Assembly (NCBI RefSeq): GCF_037975245.1
Contig: NC_092571.1
Coordinates: 25,932,564-25,996,563 of the forward strand
From: Apostichopus japonicus
Lineage: Eukaryota; Echinodermata; Holothuroidea; Aspidochirotida; Stichopodidae
Reading direction: 5' to 3'
Length of the DNA stretch: 64,000 nucleotides
Shown: in pieces, positions 24,369-37,360 of the stretch
How the letters are laid out: every line of letters begins with the position of its first letter
Numbering within the stretch: position 1 is the first letter of the stretch
Notes under the pieces: model-generated
Told to the model about the DNA's origin: nothing
The model's input: the letters and a program-made list of their open reading frames with translations, nothing else
The model's database searches: none
Made by a program: the position numbers and the translations under genes

Positions 24369-25600
24369 CTAATATCTCAGCCGATGCAGTGGCCGGACGG
24401 CTTGGCGCACTGTAGTAGCTGTAGAGCGAGACTCTCTTTTGCACTCGGTGGTTCGAGCCCCGGTGATGACGTCTTTTGCCGATCTTTTACAACTCTCGCT
24501 TGCATTAGCAGCCTTAACTATTAAATAATCAGCTAATATCTCAGCCGATACAGTGGCCGGACGGCTTGGCGCACTGTAGTAGCTGTAGAGGGAGACTCTC
24601 TTTTGCACTCGGTGGTTCGAGCCCCGGTGATGACGTCTTTTGTCGATCTTTTACAACTCTCGCTTGCATTAGGAGCCTTAACTATTAAATAATCAGCTAA
24701 TATCTCAGCCGATACAGTGGCCGGACGGCTTGGCGCACTGTAGTAGCTGTAGAGCGAGACTCTCTTTTGCACTGGGTGGTTCGAACCACGGTGATGACGT
24801 CTTTTGCCGATCTTTTACAACTCTCGCTTGCATTAGGAGCCTTAACTATTAAATAATCAGCTAATATCTCAGCCGATGCAGTGGCCGGACGGCTTGGCGC
24901 ACTGTAATAGCTGTAGAGCGAGACTCTCTTTTGCACTGGGTGGTTCGAACCCCGGTGATGACGTCTTTTGCCGATCTTTTACAACTCTCGCTTGCATTAG
25001 GAGCCTTAACTATTAAATAATCAGCTAATATCTCAGCCGATGCAGTGGCCGGACGGCTTGGCGCACTGTAATAGCTGTAGAGCGAGACTCTCTTTTGCAC
25101 TGGGTGGTTCGAGCCCCGGTGATGACGTCTTTTGCCGATCTTTAACAACTCTCGCTTGCATTAGGAGCCTTAACTATTAAATAATCAGCTAACATCTCAG
25201 CCGATACAGTGGCCGGACGGCTTGGCGCACTGTAGTAGCTGTAGAGCGAGACTCTCTTTTGCATTGGGTGGTTCGAACCCCGGTGATGACGTCTTTTGCC
25301 GATCTTTAACAACTCTCGCTTGCATTAGGAGCCTTAACTATTAAATAATCAGCTAATATCTCAGCCGATGCAGTAACCGGACGGCTTGGCGCACTGTTGT
25401 AGCTGTAGAGCGAGACTCTCTTTTGCACTCGGTGGTTCGAGCCCCGGTGATGACGTCTTTTGCCGATCTTTTACAACTCTCGCTTGCATTAGGAGCCTTA
25501 ACTATTAAATAATCAGCTAATATCTCAGCCGATGCAGTAACCGGACGGCTTGGCGCACTGTTGTAGCTGTAGATCGAGACTCTCTTTTGCACTCGGTGGT
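24369..25600 (+). repeat. Array B multi-unit block, recurs at 29944-31175
   Basis: A run of about seven and a half units with private marks (CATTAGCAGCC, TTTTGTCGATC, GAACCACGG, GCATTGGGTGG, CAGTAACCGG, GCACTGTTGTAG) recurs in the same order at about 29944-31175, offset 5575 bp. It recurs again from about 47164, offset 17220 bp before and 17207 bp after a 13 bp deletion. Limits are approximate. Confidence 0.75.
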
Positions 25601-25844
25601 TCGAGCCCCGGTGATGACGTCTTTTGCCGATCTTTTACAACTCTCGCTTGCATTAGGAGCCTTAACTATTAAATAATCAGCTAACATCTCAGCCGATACA
25701 GTGGCCGGACGGCTTGGCGCACTGTAGTAGCTGTAGAGCGAGACTCTCTTTTGCACTGGGTGGTTCGAGCCCCGGTGATGACGTCTTTTGCCGATCTTTA
25801 ACAACTCTCGCTTGCATTAGGAGCCTTAACTATTAAATAATCAG

Positions 25845-28800
25845 CTAATATCTCAGCCGATACAGTGGCCGGACGGCTTGGCGCACTGTAATAGCTGTAG
25901 AGCGAGACTCTCTTTTGCACTGGGTGGTTCGAGCCCCGGTGATGACGTCTTTTGCCGATCTTTTACAACTCTCGCTTGCATTAGGAGCCTTAACTATTAA
26001 ATAATCAGCTAATATCTCAGCCGACACAGTGGCCGGACCGCTTGGCGCACTGTAATAGCTGTAGAGCGAGACTCTCTTTTGCACTGGGTGGTTCGAGCCC
26101 CGGTGATGACGTCTTTTGCCGATCTTTTACAACTCTCGCTTGCATTGGCAGCCTTAACTATTAAATAATCAGCTAATATCTCAGCCGATGCAGTGGCCGG
26201 ACGGCTTGGCGCACTGTAATAGCTGTAGAGCGAGACTCTCTTTTGCACTCGGTGGTTCGAGCCCCGGTGATGACGTCTTTTGCCGATCTTTTACAACTCT
26301 CGCTTGCATTAGGAGCCTTAACTATTAAATAATCAGCTAATATCTCAGCCGATGCAGTGGCCGGACGGCTTGGCGCACTGTAGTAGCTGTAGAGCGAGAC
26401 TCTCTTTTGCACTCGGTGGTTCGAGCCCCGGTGATGACGTCTTTTGCCGATCTTTTACAACTCTCGCTTGCATTAGGAGCCTTAACTATTAAATAATCAG
26501 CTAATATCTCAGCCGACACAGTGGCCGGACGGCTTGGCGCACTGTAATAGCTGTAGAGGGAGACTCTCTTTTGCACTCGGTGGTTCGAGCCCCGGTGATG
26601 ACGTCTTTTGCCGATCTTTTACAACTCTCGCTTGCATTAGGAGCCTTAACTATTAAATAATCAGCTAATATCTCAGCCGATACAGAGACCGGACGGCTTG
26701 GCGCACTGTAATAGCTGTAGAGCGAGACTCTCTTTTGCACTGGGTGGTTCGAGCCCCGGTGATGACGTCTTTTGCCGATCTTTTACAACTCTCGCTTGCA
26801 TTAGGAGCCTTAACTATTAAATAATCAGCTAACATCTCAGCCGATACAGTGGCCGGACGGCTTGGCGCACTGTAGTAGCTGTCGAGCGAGACTCTCTTTT
26901 GCACTCGGTGGTTCGAGCCCCGGTGATGACGTCTTTTGCCGATCTTTTACAACTCTCGCTTGCATTAGGAGCCTTAACTATTAAATAATCAGCTAATATC
27001 TCAGCCGATACAGTGGCCGGACGGCTTGGCGCACTGTAGTAGTTGTAGAGCGAGACTCTCTTTTGCACTCGGTGGTTCGAGCCCCGGTGATGACGTCTTT
27101 TGCCGATCTTTTACAACTCTCGCTTGCATTAGGAGCCTTAACTATTAAATAATCAGCTAATATCTCAGCCGATAGAGTGGCCGGACGGCTTGGCGCACTG
27201 TAATAGCTGTAGAGCGAGACTCTCTTTTGCACTGGGTGGTTCGAGCCCCGGTGATGACGTCTTTTGCCGATCTTTTACAACTCTCGCTTGCATTAGGAGC
27301 CTTAACTATTAAATAATCAGCTAATATCTCAGCCGAAGCAGTGGCCGGACGGCTTGGCGCACTGTAATAGCTGTAGAGGGAGACTCTCTTTTGCACTGGG
27401 TGGTTCGAGCCCGGTGATGACGTCTTTTGCCGATCTTTTACAACTCTCGCTTGCATTAGGAGCCTTAACTATTAAATAATCAGCTAATATCTCAGCCGAT
27501 GCAGTGGCCGGACGGCTTGGCGCACTGTAATAGCTGTAGAGCGAGACTCTCGTTTGCACTGGGTGGTTCGAGCCCCGGTGATGACGTCTTTTGCCGATCT
27601 TTTACAACTCTCGCTTGCATTAGGAGCCTTAACTATTAAATAATCAGCTAATATCTCAGCCGATTCAGTGGCCGGACGGCTTGGCGCGCTGTAATAGCTG
27701 TAGAGCGAGACTCTCTTTTGCACTGGGTGGTTCGAACCCCGGTGATGACGTCTTTTGCCGATCTTTAACAACTCTCGCTTGCATTAGGAGCCTTAACTAT
27801 TAAATAATCAGCTAATATCTCAGCCGATGCAGTGGCCGGACGGCTTGGCGCACTGTAATAGCTGTAGAGAGAGACTCTCTTTTGCACTGGGTGGTTCGAA
27901 CCCCGGTGATGACGTCTTTTGCCGATCTTTAACAACTCTCGCTTGCATTAGGAGCCTTAACTATTAAATAATCAGCTAATATCTCAGCCGATACAGTGGC
28001 CGGACGGCTTGGCGCACTGTAGTAGCTGTAGAGCGAGACTCTCTTTTGCACTCGGTGGTTCGAGCCCCGGTGATGACGTCTTTTGCCGATCTTTTACAAC
28101 TCTCGCTTGCATTAGGAGCCTTAACTATTAAATAATCAGCTAATATCTCAGCCGACACAGTGGCCGGACGGCTTGGCGCACTGTAATAGCTGTAGAGGGA
28201 GACTCTCTTTTGCACTCGGTGGTTCGAGCCCCGGTGATGACGTCTTTTGCCGATCTTTTACAACTCTCGCTTGCATTAGGAGCCTTAACTATTAAATCAT
28301 CAGCTAATATCTCAGCCGATACAGTGGCCGGACGGCTTGGCGCACTGTAATAGCTGTAGAGCGAGACTCTCTTTTGCACTGGGTGGTTCGAGCCCCGGTG
28401 ATGACGTCTTTTGCCGATCTTTTACAACTCTCGCTTGCATTAGGAGCCTTAACTATTAAATCATCAGCTAATATCTCAGCCGACACAGTGGCCGGACGGC
28501 TTGGCGCACTGTAATAGCTGTAGAGCGAGACTCTCTTTTGCACTCGGTGGTTCGAGCCCCGGTGATGACGTCTTTTGCCGATCTTTTACAACTCTCGCTT
28601 GCATTAGGAGCCTTAACTATTAAATCATCAGCTAACATCTCAGCCGACACAGTGGCCGGACGGCTTGGCGCACTGTAATAGCTGTAGAGCGAGACTCTCT
28701 TTTGCACTCGGTGGTTCGAGCCCCGGTGATGACGTCTTTTGCCGATCTTTTACAACTCTCGCTTGCATTAGGAGCCTTAACTATTAAATAATCAGCTAAC

Positions 28801-31800
28801 ATCTCAGCCGATACAGTGGCCGGACGGCTTGGCGCACTGTAGTAGCTGTAGAGCGAGACTCTCTTTTGCACTCGGTGGTTCGAGCCCCGGTGATGACGTC
28901 TTTTGCCGATCTTTTACAACTCTCGCTTGCATTAGGAGCCTTAACTATTAAATAATCAGCTAACATCTCAGCCGATACAGTGGCCGGACGGCTTGGCGCA
29001 CTGTAGTAGCTGTAGAGCGAGACTCTCTTTTGCACTCGGTGGTACGAGCCCCGGTGATGACGTCTTTTGCCGATCTTTTACAACTCTCGCTTGCATTAGG
29101 AGCCTTAACTATTAAGTAATCAGCTAACATCTCAGCCGACACAGTGGCCGGACGGCTTGGCGCACTGTAATAGCTGTAGAGCGAGACTCTCTTTTGCACT
29201 CGGTGGTTCGAGCCCCGGTGATGACGTCTTTTGCCGATCTTTTACAACTCTCGCTTGCATTAGGAGCCTTAACTATTAAATAATCAGCTAATATCTCAGC
29301 CGATACAGTGGCCGGACGGCTTGGCGCACTGTAATAGCTGTAGAGCGAGACTCTCGTTTGCACTGGGTGGTTCGAGCCCCGGTGATGACGTCTTTTGCCG
29401 ATCTTTTACAACTCTCGCTTGCATTAGGAGCCTTAACTATTAAATAATCAGCTAATATCTCAGCCGACACAGTGGCCGGACGGCTTGGCGCACTGTAATA
29501 GCTGTAGAGCGAGACTCTCTTTTGCACTCGGTGGTTCGAGCCCCGGTGATGACGTCTTTTGCCGATCTTTTACAACTCTCGCTTGCATTAGGAGCCTTAA
29601 CTATTAAATAATCAGCTAACATCTCAGCCGATACAGTGGCCGGACGGCTTGGCGCACTGTAGTAGCTGTAGAGCGAGACTCTCTTTTGCACTCGGTGGTT
29701 CGAGCCCCGGTGATGACGTCTTTTGCCGATCTTTTACAACTCTCGCTTGCATTGGCAGCCTTAACTATTAAATAATCAGCTAACATCTCAGCCGATACAG
29801 TGGCCGGACGGCTTGGCGCACTGTAGTAGCTGTAGAGCGAGACTCTCTTTTGCACTCGGTGGTTCGAGCCCCGGTGATGACGTCTTTTGCCGATCTTTTA
29901 CAACTCTCGCTTGCATTGGCAGCCTTAACTATTAAATAATCAGCTAACATCTCAGCCGATACAGTGGCCGGACGGCTTGGCGCACTGTAGTAGCTGTAGA
30001 GCGAGACTCTCTTTTGCACTCGGTGGTTCGAGCCCCGGTGATGACGTCTTTTGCCGATCTTTTACAACTCTCGCTTGCATTAGCAGCCTTAACTATTAAA
30101 TAATCAGCTAATATCTCAGCCGATACAGTGGCCGGACGGCTTGGCGCACTGTAGTAGCTGTAGAGGGAGACTCTCTTTTGCACTCGGTGGTTCGAGCCCC
30201 GGTGATGACGTCTTTTGTCGATCTTTTACAACTCTCGCTTGCATTAGGAGCCTTAACTATTAAATAATCAGCTAATATCTCAGCCGATACAGTGGCCGGA
30301 CGGCTTGGCGCACTGTAGTAGCTGTAGAGCGAGACTCTCTTTTGCACTGGGTGGTTCGAACCACGGTGATGACGTCTTTTGCCGATCTTTTACAACTCTC
30401 GCTTGCATTAGGAGCCTTAACTATTAAATAATCAGCTAATATCTCAGCCGATGCAGTGGCCGGACGGCTTGGCGCACTGTAATAGCTGTAGAGCGAGACT
30501 CTCTTTTGCACTGGGTGGTTCGAACCCCGGTGATGACGTCTTTTGCCGATCTTTTACAACTCTCGCTTGCATTAGGAGCCTTAACTATTAAATAATCAGC
30601 TAATATCTCAGCCGATGCAGTGGCCGGACGGCTTGGCGCACTGTAATAGCTGTAGAGCGAGACTCTCTTTTGCACTGGGTGGTTCGAGCCCCGGTGATGA
30701 CGTCTTTTGCCGATCTTTAACAACTCTCGCTTGCATTAGGAGCCTTAACTATTAAATAATCAGCTAACATCTCAGCCGATACAGTGGCCGGACGGCTTGG
30801 CGCACTGTAGTAGCTGTAGAGCGAGACTCTCTTTTGCATTGGGTGGTTCGAACCCCGGTGATGACGTCTTTTGCCGATCTTTAACAACTCTCGCTTGCAT
30901 TAGGAGCCTTAACTATTAAATAATCAGCTAATATCTCAGCCGATGCAGTAACCGGACGGCTTGGCGCACTGTTGTAGCTGTAGATCGAGACTCTCTTTTG
31001 CACTCGGTGGTTCGAGCCCCGGTGATGACGTCTTTTGCCGATCTTTTACAACTCTCGCTTGCATTAGGAGCCTTAACTATTAAATAATCAGCTAATATCT
31101 CAGCCGATGCAGTAACCGGACGGCTTGGCGCACTGTTGTAGCTGTAGATCGAGACTCTCTTTTGCACTCGGTGGTTCGAGCCCCGGTGATGACGTCTTTT
31201 GCCGATCTTTTACAACTCTCGCTTGCATTAGGAGCCTTAACTATTAAATAATCAGCTAATATCTCAGCCGATACAGTGGCCGGACGGCTTGGCGCACTGT
31301 AGTAGCTGTAGAGCGAGACTCTCTTTTGCACTCGGTGGTTCGAGCCCCGGTGATGACGTCTTTTGCCGATCTTTTACAACTCTCGCTTGCATTAGGAGCC
31401 TTAACTATTAAATAATCAGCTAATATCTCAGCCGATGCAGTGGCCGGACGGCTTGGCGCACTGTAATAGCTGTAGAGCGAGACTCTCTTTTGCACTGGGT
31501 GGTTCGAGCCCCGGTGATGACGTCTTTTGCCGATCTTTAACAACTCTCGCTTGAATTAGGAGCCTTAACTATTAAATAATCAGCTAACATCTCAGCCGAT
31601 ACAGTGGCCGGACGGCTTGGCGCACTGTAGTAGCTGTAGAGCGAGACTCTCTTTTGCACTGGGTGGTTCGAACCCCGGTGATGACGTCTTTTGCCGATCT
31701 TTAACAACTCTCGCTTGCATTAGGAGCCTTAACTATTAAATAATCAGCTAATATCTCAGCCGATGCAGTAACCGGACGGCTTGGCGCACTGTTGTAGCTG

Positions 31801-34800
31801 TAGATCGAGACTCTCTTTTGCACTCGGTGGTTCGAGCCCCGGTGATGACGTCTTTTGCCGATCTTTTACAACTCTCGCTTGCATTAGGAGCCTTAACTAT
31901 TAAATAATCAGCTAATATCTCAGCCGATACAGTGGCCGGACGGCTTGGCGCACTGTAGTAGCTGTAGAGCGAGACTCTCTTTTGCACTCGGTGGTTCGAG
32001 CCCCGGTGATGACGTCTTTTGCCGATCTTTTACAACTCTCGCTTGCATTAGGAGCCTTAACTATTAAATAATCAGCTAATATCTCAGCCGACACAGTGGC
32101 CGGACGGCTTGGCGCACTGTAATAGCTGTAGAGGGAGACTCTCTTTTGCACTCGGTGGTTCGAGCCCCGGTGATGACGTCTTTTGCCGATCTTTTACAAC
32201 TCTCGCTTGCATTAGGAGCCTTAACTATTAAATAATCAGCTAATATCTCAGCCGACACAGTGGCCGGACGGCTTGGCGCACTGTAATAGCTGTAGAGCGA
32301 GACTCTCTTTTGCACTCGGTGGTTCGAGCCCCGGTGATGACGTCTTTTGCCGATCTTTTACAACTCTCGCTTGCATTAGGAGCCTTAACTATTAAATAAT
32401 CAGCTAATATCTCAGCCGATACAGTGGCCGGACGGCTTGGCGCACGGTAGTAGTTGTAGAGCGAGACTCTCTTTTGCACTCGGTGGTTCGAGCCCCGGTG
32501 ATGACGTCTTTTGCCGATCTTTTACAACTCTCGCTTGCATTAGGAGCCTTAACTATTAAAAAATCAGCTAATATCTCAGCCGATACAGTGGCCGGACGGC
32601 TTGGCGCACTGTAGTAGCTGTAGAGCGAGACTCTCTTTTGCACTCGGTGGTTCGAGCCCCGGTGATGACGTCTTTTGCCGATCTTTTACAACTCTCGCTT
32701 GCATTAGGAGCCTTAACTATTAAATAATCAGCTAACATCTCAGCCGATACAGTGGCCGGACGGCTTGGCGCACTGTAGTAGCTGTAGAGCGAGACTCTCT
32801 TTTGCACTCGGTGGTTCGAGCCCCGGTGATGACGTCTTTTGCCGATCTTTTACAACTCTCGCTTGCATTAGGAGCCTTAACTATTAAGTAATCAGCTAAT
32901 ATCTCAGCCGATACAGTGGCCGGACGGCTTGGCGCACTGTAATAGCTGTAGAGCGAGACTCTCTTTTGCACTCGGTGGTTCGAGCCCCGGTGATGACATC
33001 TTTTGCCGATCTTTTACAACTCTCGCTTGCATTAGGAGCCTTAACTATTAAATAATCAGCTAATATCTCAGCCGATACAGTGGCCGGACGGCTTGGCGCA
33101 CTGTAATAGCTGTAGAGCGAGACTCTCTTTTGCACTGGGTGGTTCGAGCCCCGGTGATGACGTCTTTTGCCGATCTTTAACAACTCTCGCTTGAATTAGG
33201 AGCCTTAACTATTAAATAATCAGCTAACATCTCAGCCGATACAGTGGCCGGACGGCTTGGCGCACTGTAGTAGCTGTAGAGCGAGACTCTCTTTTGCACT
33301 GGGTGGTTCGAACCCCGGTGATGACGTCTTTTGCCGATCTTTAACAACTCTCGCTTGCATTAGGAGCCTTAACTATTAAATAATCAGCTAATATCTCAGC
33401 CGATGCAGTAACCGGACGGCTTGGCGCACTGTTGTAGCTGTAGATCGAGACTCTCTTTTGCACTCGGTGGTTCGAGCCCCGGTGATGACGTCTTTTGCCG
33501 ATCTTTTACAACTCTCGCTTGCATTAGGAGCCTTAACTATTAAATAATCAGCTAATATCTCAGCCGATACAGTGGCCGGACGGCTTGGCGCACTGTAGTA
33601 GCTGTAGAGCGAGACTCTCTTTTGCACTCGGTGGTTCGAGCCCCGGTGATGACGTCTTTTGCCGATCTTTTACAACTCTCGCTTGCATTAGGAGCCTTAA
33701 CTATTAAATAATCAGCTAATATCTCAGCCGACACAGTGGCCGGACGGCTTGGCGCACTGTAATAGCTGTAGAGGGAGACTCTCTTTTGCACTCGGTGGTT
33801 CGAGCCCCGGTGATGACGTCTTTTGCCGATCTTTTACAACTCTCGCTTGCATTAGGAGCCTTAACTATTAAATAATCAGCTAATATCTCAGCCGACACAG
33901 TGGCCGGACGGCTTGGCGCACTGTAATAGCTGTAGAGCGAGACTCTCTTTTGCACTCGGTGGTTCGAGCCCCGGTGATGACGTCTTTTGCCGATCTTTTA
34001 CAACTCTCGCTTGCATTAGGAGCCTTAACTATTAAATAATCAGCTAACATCTCAGCCGATACAGTGGCCGGACGGCTTGGCGCACTGTAGTAGCTGTAGA
34101 GCGAGACTCTCTTTTGCACTCGGTGGTTCGAGCCCCGGTGATGACGTCTTTTGCCGATCTTTTACAACTCTCGCTTGCATTAGGAGCCTTAACTATTAAA
34201 TAATCAGCTAATATCTCAGCCGATACAGTGGCCGGACGGCTTGGCGCACGGTAGTAGTTGTAGAGCGAGACTCTCTTTTGCACTCGGTGGTTCGAGCCCC
34301 GGTGATGACGTCTTTTGCCGATCTTTTACAACTCTCGCTTGCATTAGGAGCCTTAACTATTAAAAAATCAGCTAATATCTCAGCCGATACAGTGGCCGGA
34401 CGGCTTGGCGCACTGTAGTAGCTGTAGAGCGAGACTCTCTTTTGCACTGGGTGGTTCGAGCCCCGGTGATGACGTCTTTTGCCGATCTTTTACAACTCTC
34501 GCTTGCATTAGGAGCCTTAACTATTAAATAATCAGCTAACATCTCAGCCGATACAGTGGCCGGACGGCTTGGCGCACTGTAGTAGCTGTAGAGCGAGACT
34601 CTCTTTTGCACTCGGTGGTTCGAGCCCCGGTGATGACGTCTTTTGCCGATCTTTTACAACTCTCGCTTGCATTAGGAGCCTTAACTATTAAGTAATCAGC
34701 TAATATCTCAGCCGATACAGTGGCCGGACGGCTTGGCGCACTGTAATAGCTGTAGAGCGAGACTCTCTTTTGCACTCGGTGGTTCGAGCCCCGGTGATGA

Positions 34801-37360
34801 CATCTTTTGCCGATCTTTTACAACTCTCGCTTGCATTAGGAGCCTTAACTATTAAATAATCAGCTAATATCTCAGCCGATACAGTGGCCGGACGGCTTGG
34901 CGCACTGTAATAGCTGTAGAGCGAGACTCTCTTTTGCACTGGGTGGTTCGAGCCCCGGTGATGACGTCTTTTGTCGATCTTTTACAACTCTCGCTTGCAT
35001 TAGCAGCCTTAACTATTAAATAATCAGCTAATATCTCAGCCGATACAGTGGCCGGACGGCTTGGCGCACTGTAGTAGCTGTAGAGGGAGACTCTCTTTTG
35101 CACTGGGTGGTTCGAGCCCCGGTGATGACGTCTTTTGTCGATCTTTTACAACTCTCGCTTGCATTAGCAGCCTTAACTATTAAATAATCAGCTAATATCT
35201 CAGCCGATACAGTGGCCGGACGGCTTGGCGCACTGTAGTAGCTGTAGAGGGAGACTCTCTTTTGCACTGGGTGGTTCGAGCCCCGGTGATGACGTCTTTT
35301 GTCGATCTTTTACAACTCTCGCTTGCATTAGGAGCCTTAACTATTAAATAATCAGCTAATATCTCAGCCGATACAGTGGCCGGACGGCTTGGCGCACTGT
35401 AATAGCTGTAGAGGGAGACTCTCTTTTGCACTGGGTGGTTCGAGCCCCGGTGATGACGTCTTTTGTCGATCTTTTACAACTCTCGCTTGCATTAGGAGCC
35501 TTAACTATTAAATAATCAGCTAATATCTCAGCCGATACAGTGGCCGGACGGCTTGGCGCACTGTAATAGCTGTAGAGCGAGACTCTCTTTTGCACTGGGT
35601 GGTTCGAACCCCGGTGATGACGTCTTTTGCCGATCTTTTACAACTCTCGCTTGCATTAGGAGCCTTAACTATTAAATAATCAGCTAATATCTCAGCCGAT
35701 ACAGTGGCCGGACGGCTTGGCGCACTGTAGTAGCTGTAGAGGGAGACTCTCTTTTGCACTGGGTGGTTCGAGCCCCGGTGATGACGTCTTTTGTCGATCT
35801 TTTACAACTCTCGCTTGCATTAGGAGCCTTAACTATTAAATAATCAGCTAATATCTCAGCCGATACAGTGGCCGGACGGCTTGGCGCACTGTAATAGCTG
35901 TAGAGCGAGACTCTCTTTTGCACTGGGTGGTTCGAACCCCGGTGATGACGTCTTTTGCCGATCTTTTACAACTCTCGCTTGCATTAGGAGCCTTAACTAT
36001 TAAATAATCAGCTAATATCTCAGCCGATACAGTGGCCGGACGGCTTGGCGCACTGTAGTAGCTGTAGAGCGAGACTCTCTTTTGCACTCGGTGGTTCGAG
36101 CCCCGGTGATGACGTCTTTTGCCGATCTTTTACAACTCTCGCTTGCATTAGGAGCCTTAACTATTAAATAATCAGCTAATATCTCAGCCGACACAGTGGC
36201 CGGACGGCTTGGCGCACTGTAATAGCTGTAGAGCGAGACTCTCTTTTGCACTCGGTGGTACGAGCCCCGGTGATGACGTCTTTTGCCGATCTTTTACAAC
36301 TCTCGCTTGCATTAGGAGCCTTAACTATTAAATAATCAGCTAACATCTCAGCCGATACAGTGGCCGGACGGCTTGGCGCACTGTAGTAGCTGTAGAGCGA
36401 GACTCTCTTTTGCACTCGGTGGTTCGAGCCCCGGTGATGACGTCTTTTGCCGATCTTTTACAACTCTCGCTTGCATTAGGAGCCTTAACTATTAAATAAT
36501 CAGCTAATATCTCAGCCGATACAGTGGCCGGACGGCTTGGCGCACGGTAGTAGTTGTAGAGCGAGACTCTCTTTTGCACTCGGTGGTTCGAGCCCCGGTG
36601 ATGACGTCTTTTGCCGATCTTTTACAACTCTCGCTTGCATTAGGAGCCTTAACTATTAAAAAATCAGCTAATATCTCAGCCGATACAGTGGCCGGACGGC
36701 TTGGCGCACTGTAGTAGCTGTAGAGCGAGACTCTCTTTTGCACTCGGTGGTTCGAGCCCCGGTGATGACGTCTTTTGCCGATCTTTTACAACTCTCGCTT
36801 GCATTAGGAGCCTTAACTATTAAATAATCAGCTAACATCTCAGCCGATACAGTGGCCGGACGGCTTGGCGCACTGTAGTAGCTGTAGAGCGAGACTCTCT
36901 TTTGCACTCGGTGGTTCGAGCCCCGGTGATGACGTCTTTTGCCGATCTTTTACAACTCTCGCTTGCATTAGGAGCCTTAACTATTAAGTAATCAGCTAAT
37001 ATCTCAGCCGATACAGTGGCCGGACGGCTTGGCGCACTGTAATAGCTGTAGAGCGAGACTCTCTTTTGCACTCGGTGGTTCGAGCCCCGGTGATGACGTC
37101 TTTTGCCGATCTTTTACAACTCTCGCTTGCATTAGGAGCCTTAACTATTAAATAATCAGCTAATATCTCAGCCGATACAGTGGCCGGACGGCTTGGCGCA
37201 CTGTAATAGCTGTAGAGCGAGACTCTCTTTTGCACTGGGTGGTTCGAGCCCCGGTGATGACGTCTTTTGTCGATCTTTTACAACTCTCGCTTGCATTAGC
37301 AGCCTTAACTATTAAATAATCAGCTAATATCTCAGCCGATACAGTGGCCGGACGGCTTGG
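25845..37360 (+). repeat. Array B superblock, copy 1
   Basis: The order of variant units here is repeated at about 39292-52930. Markers include GGACCGCTTGG (26035 and 39482), CAGAGACCGG (26684, 40295 and 42263), TGTCGAGCGAG (26880, 40492 and 42460) and GATGACATC (about 32993 and 34796, against 50363). The offset changes stepwise (13447, 13611, 15580, 16072, 17384, 17207 and 15567 bp) by whole units, apart from small local deletions. The block was therefore copied and then altered by gain and loss of complete units. Confidence 0.7.
32240..37360 (+). repeat. Array B blocks marked by CACGGTAGTAGTTG and TTAAAAAATC
   Basis: A two-unit signature, GCGCACGGTAGTAGTTG followed one unit later by ATTAAAAAATCAG, occurs six times in the window. 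The first element lies near 32442, 34246, 36542, 49813, 52109 and 56045. The spacings are 11, 14, 81 (less 13 bp), 14 and 24 units. It marks related blocks copied within and between the superblocks. Confidence 0.8.
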
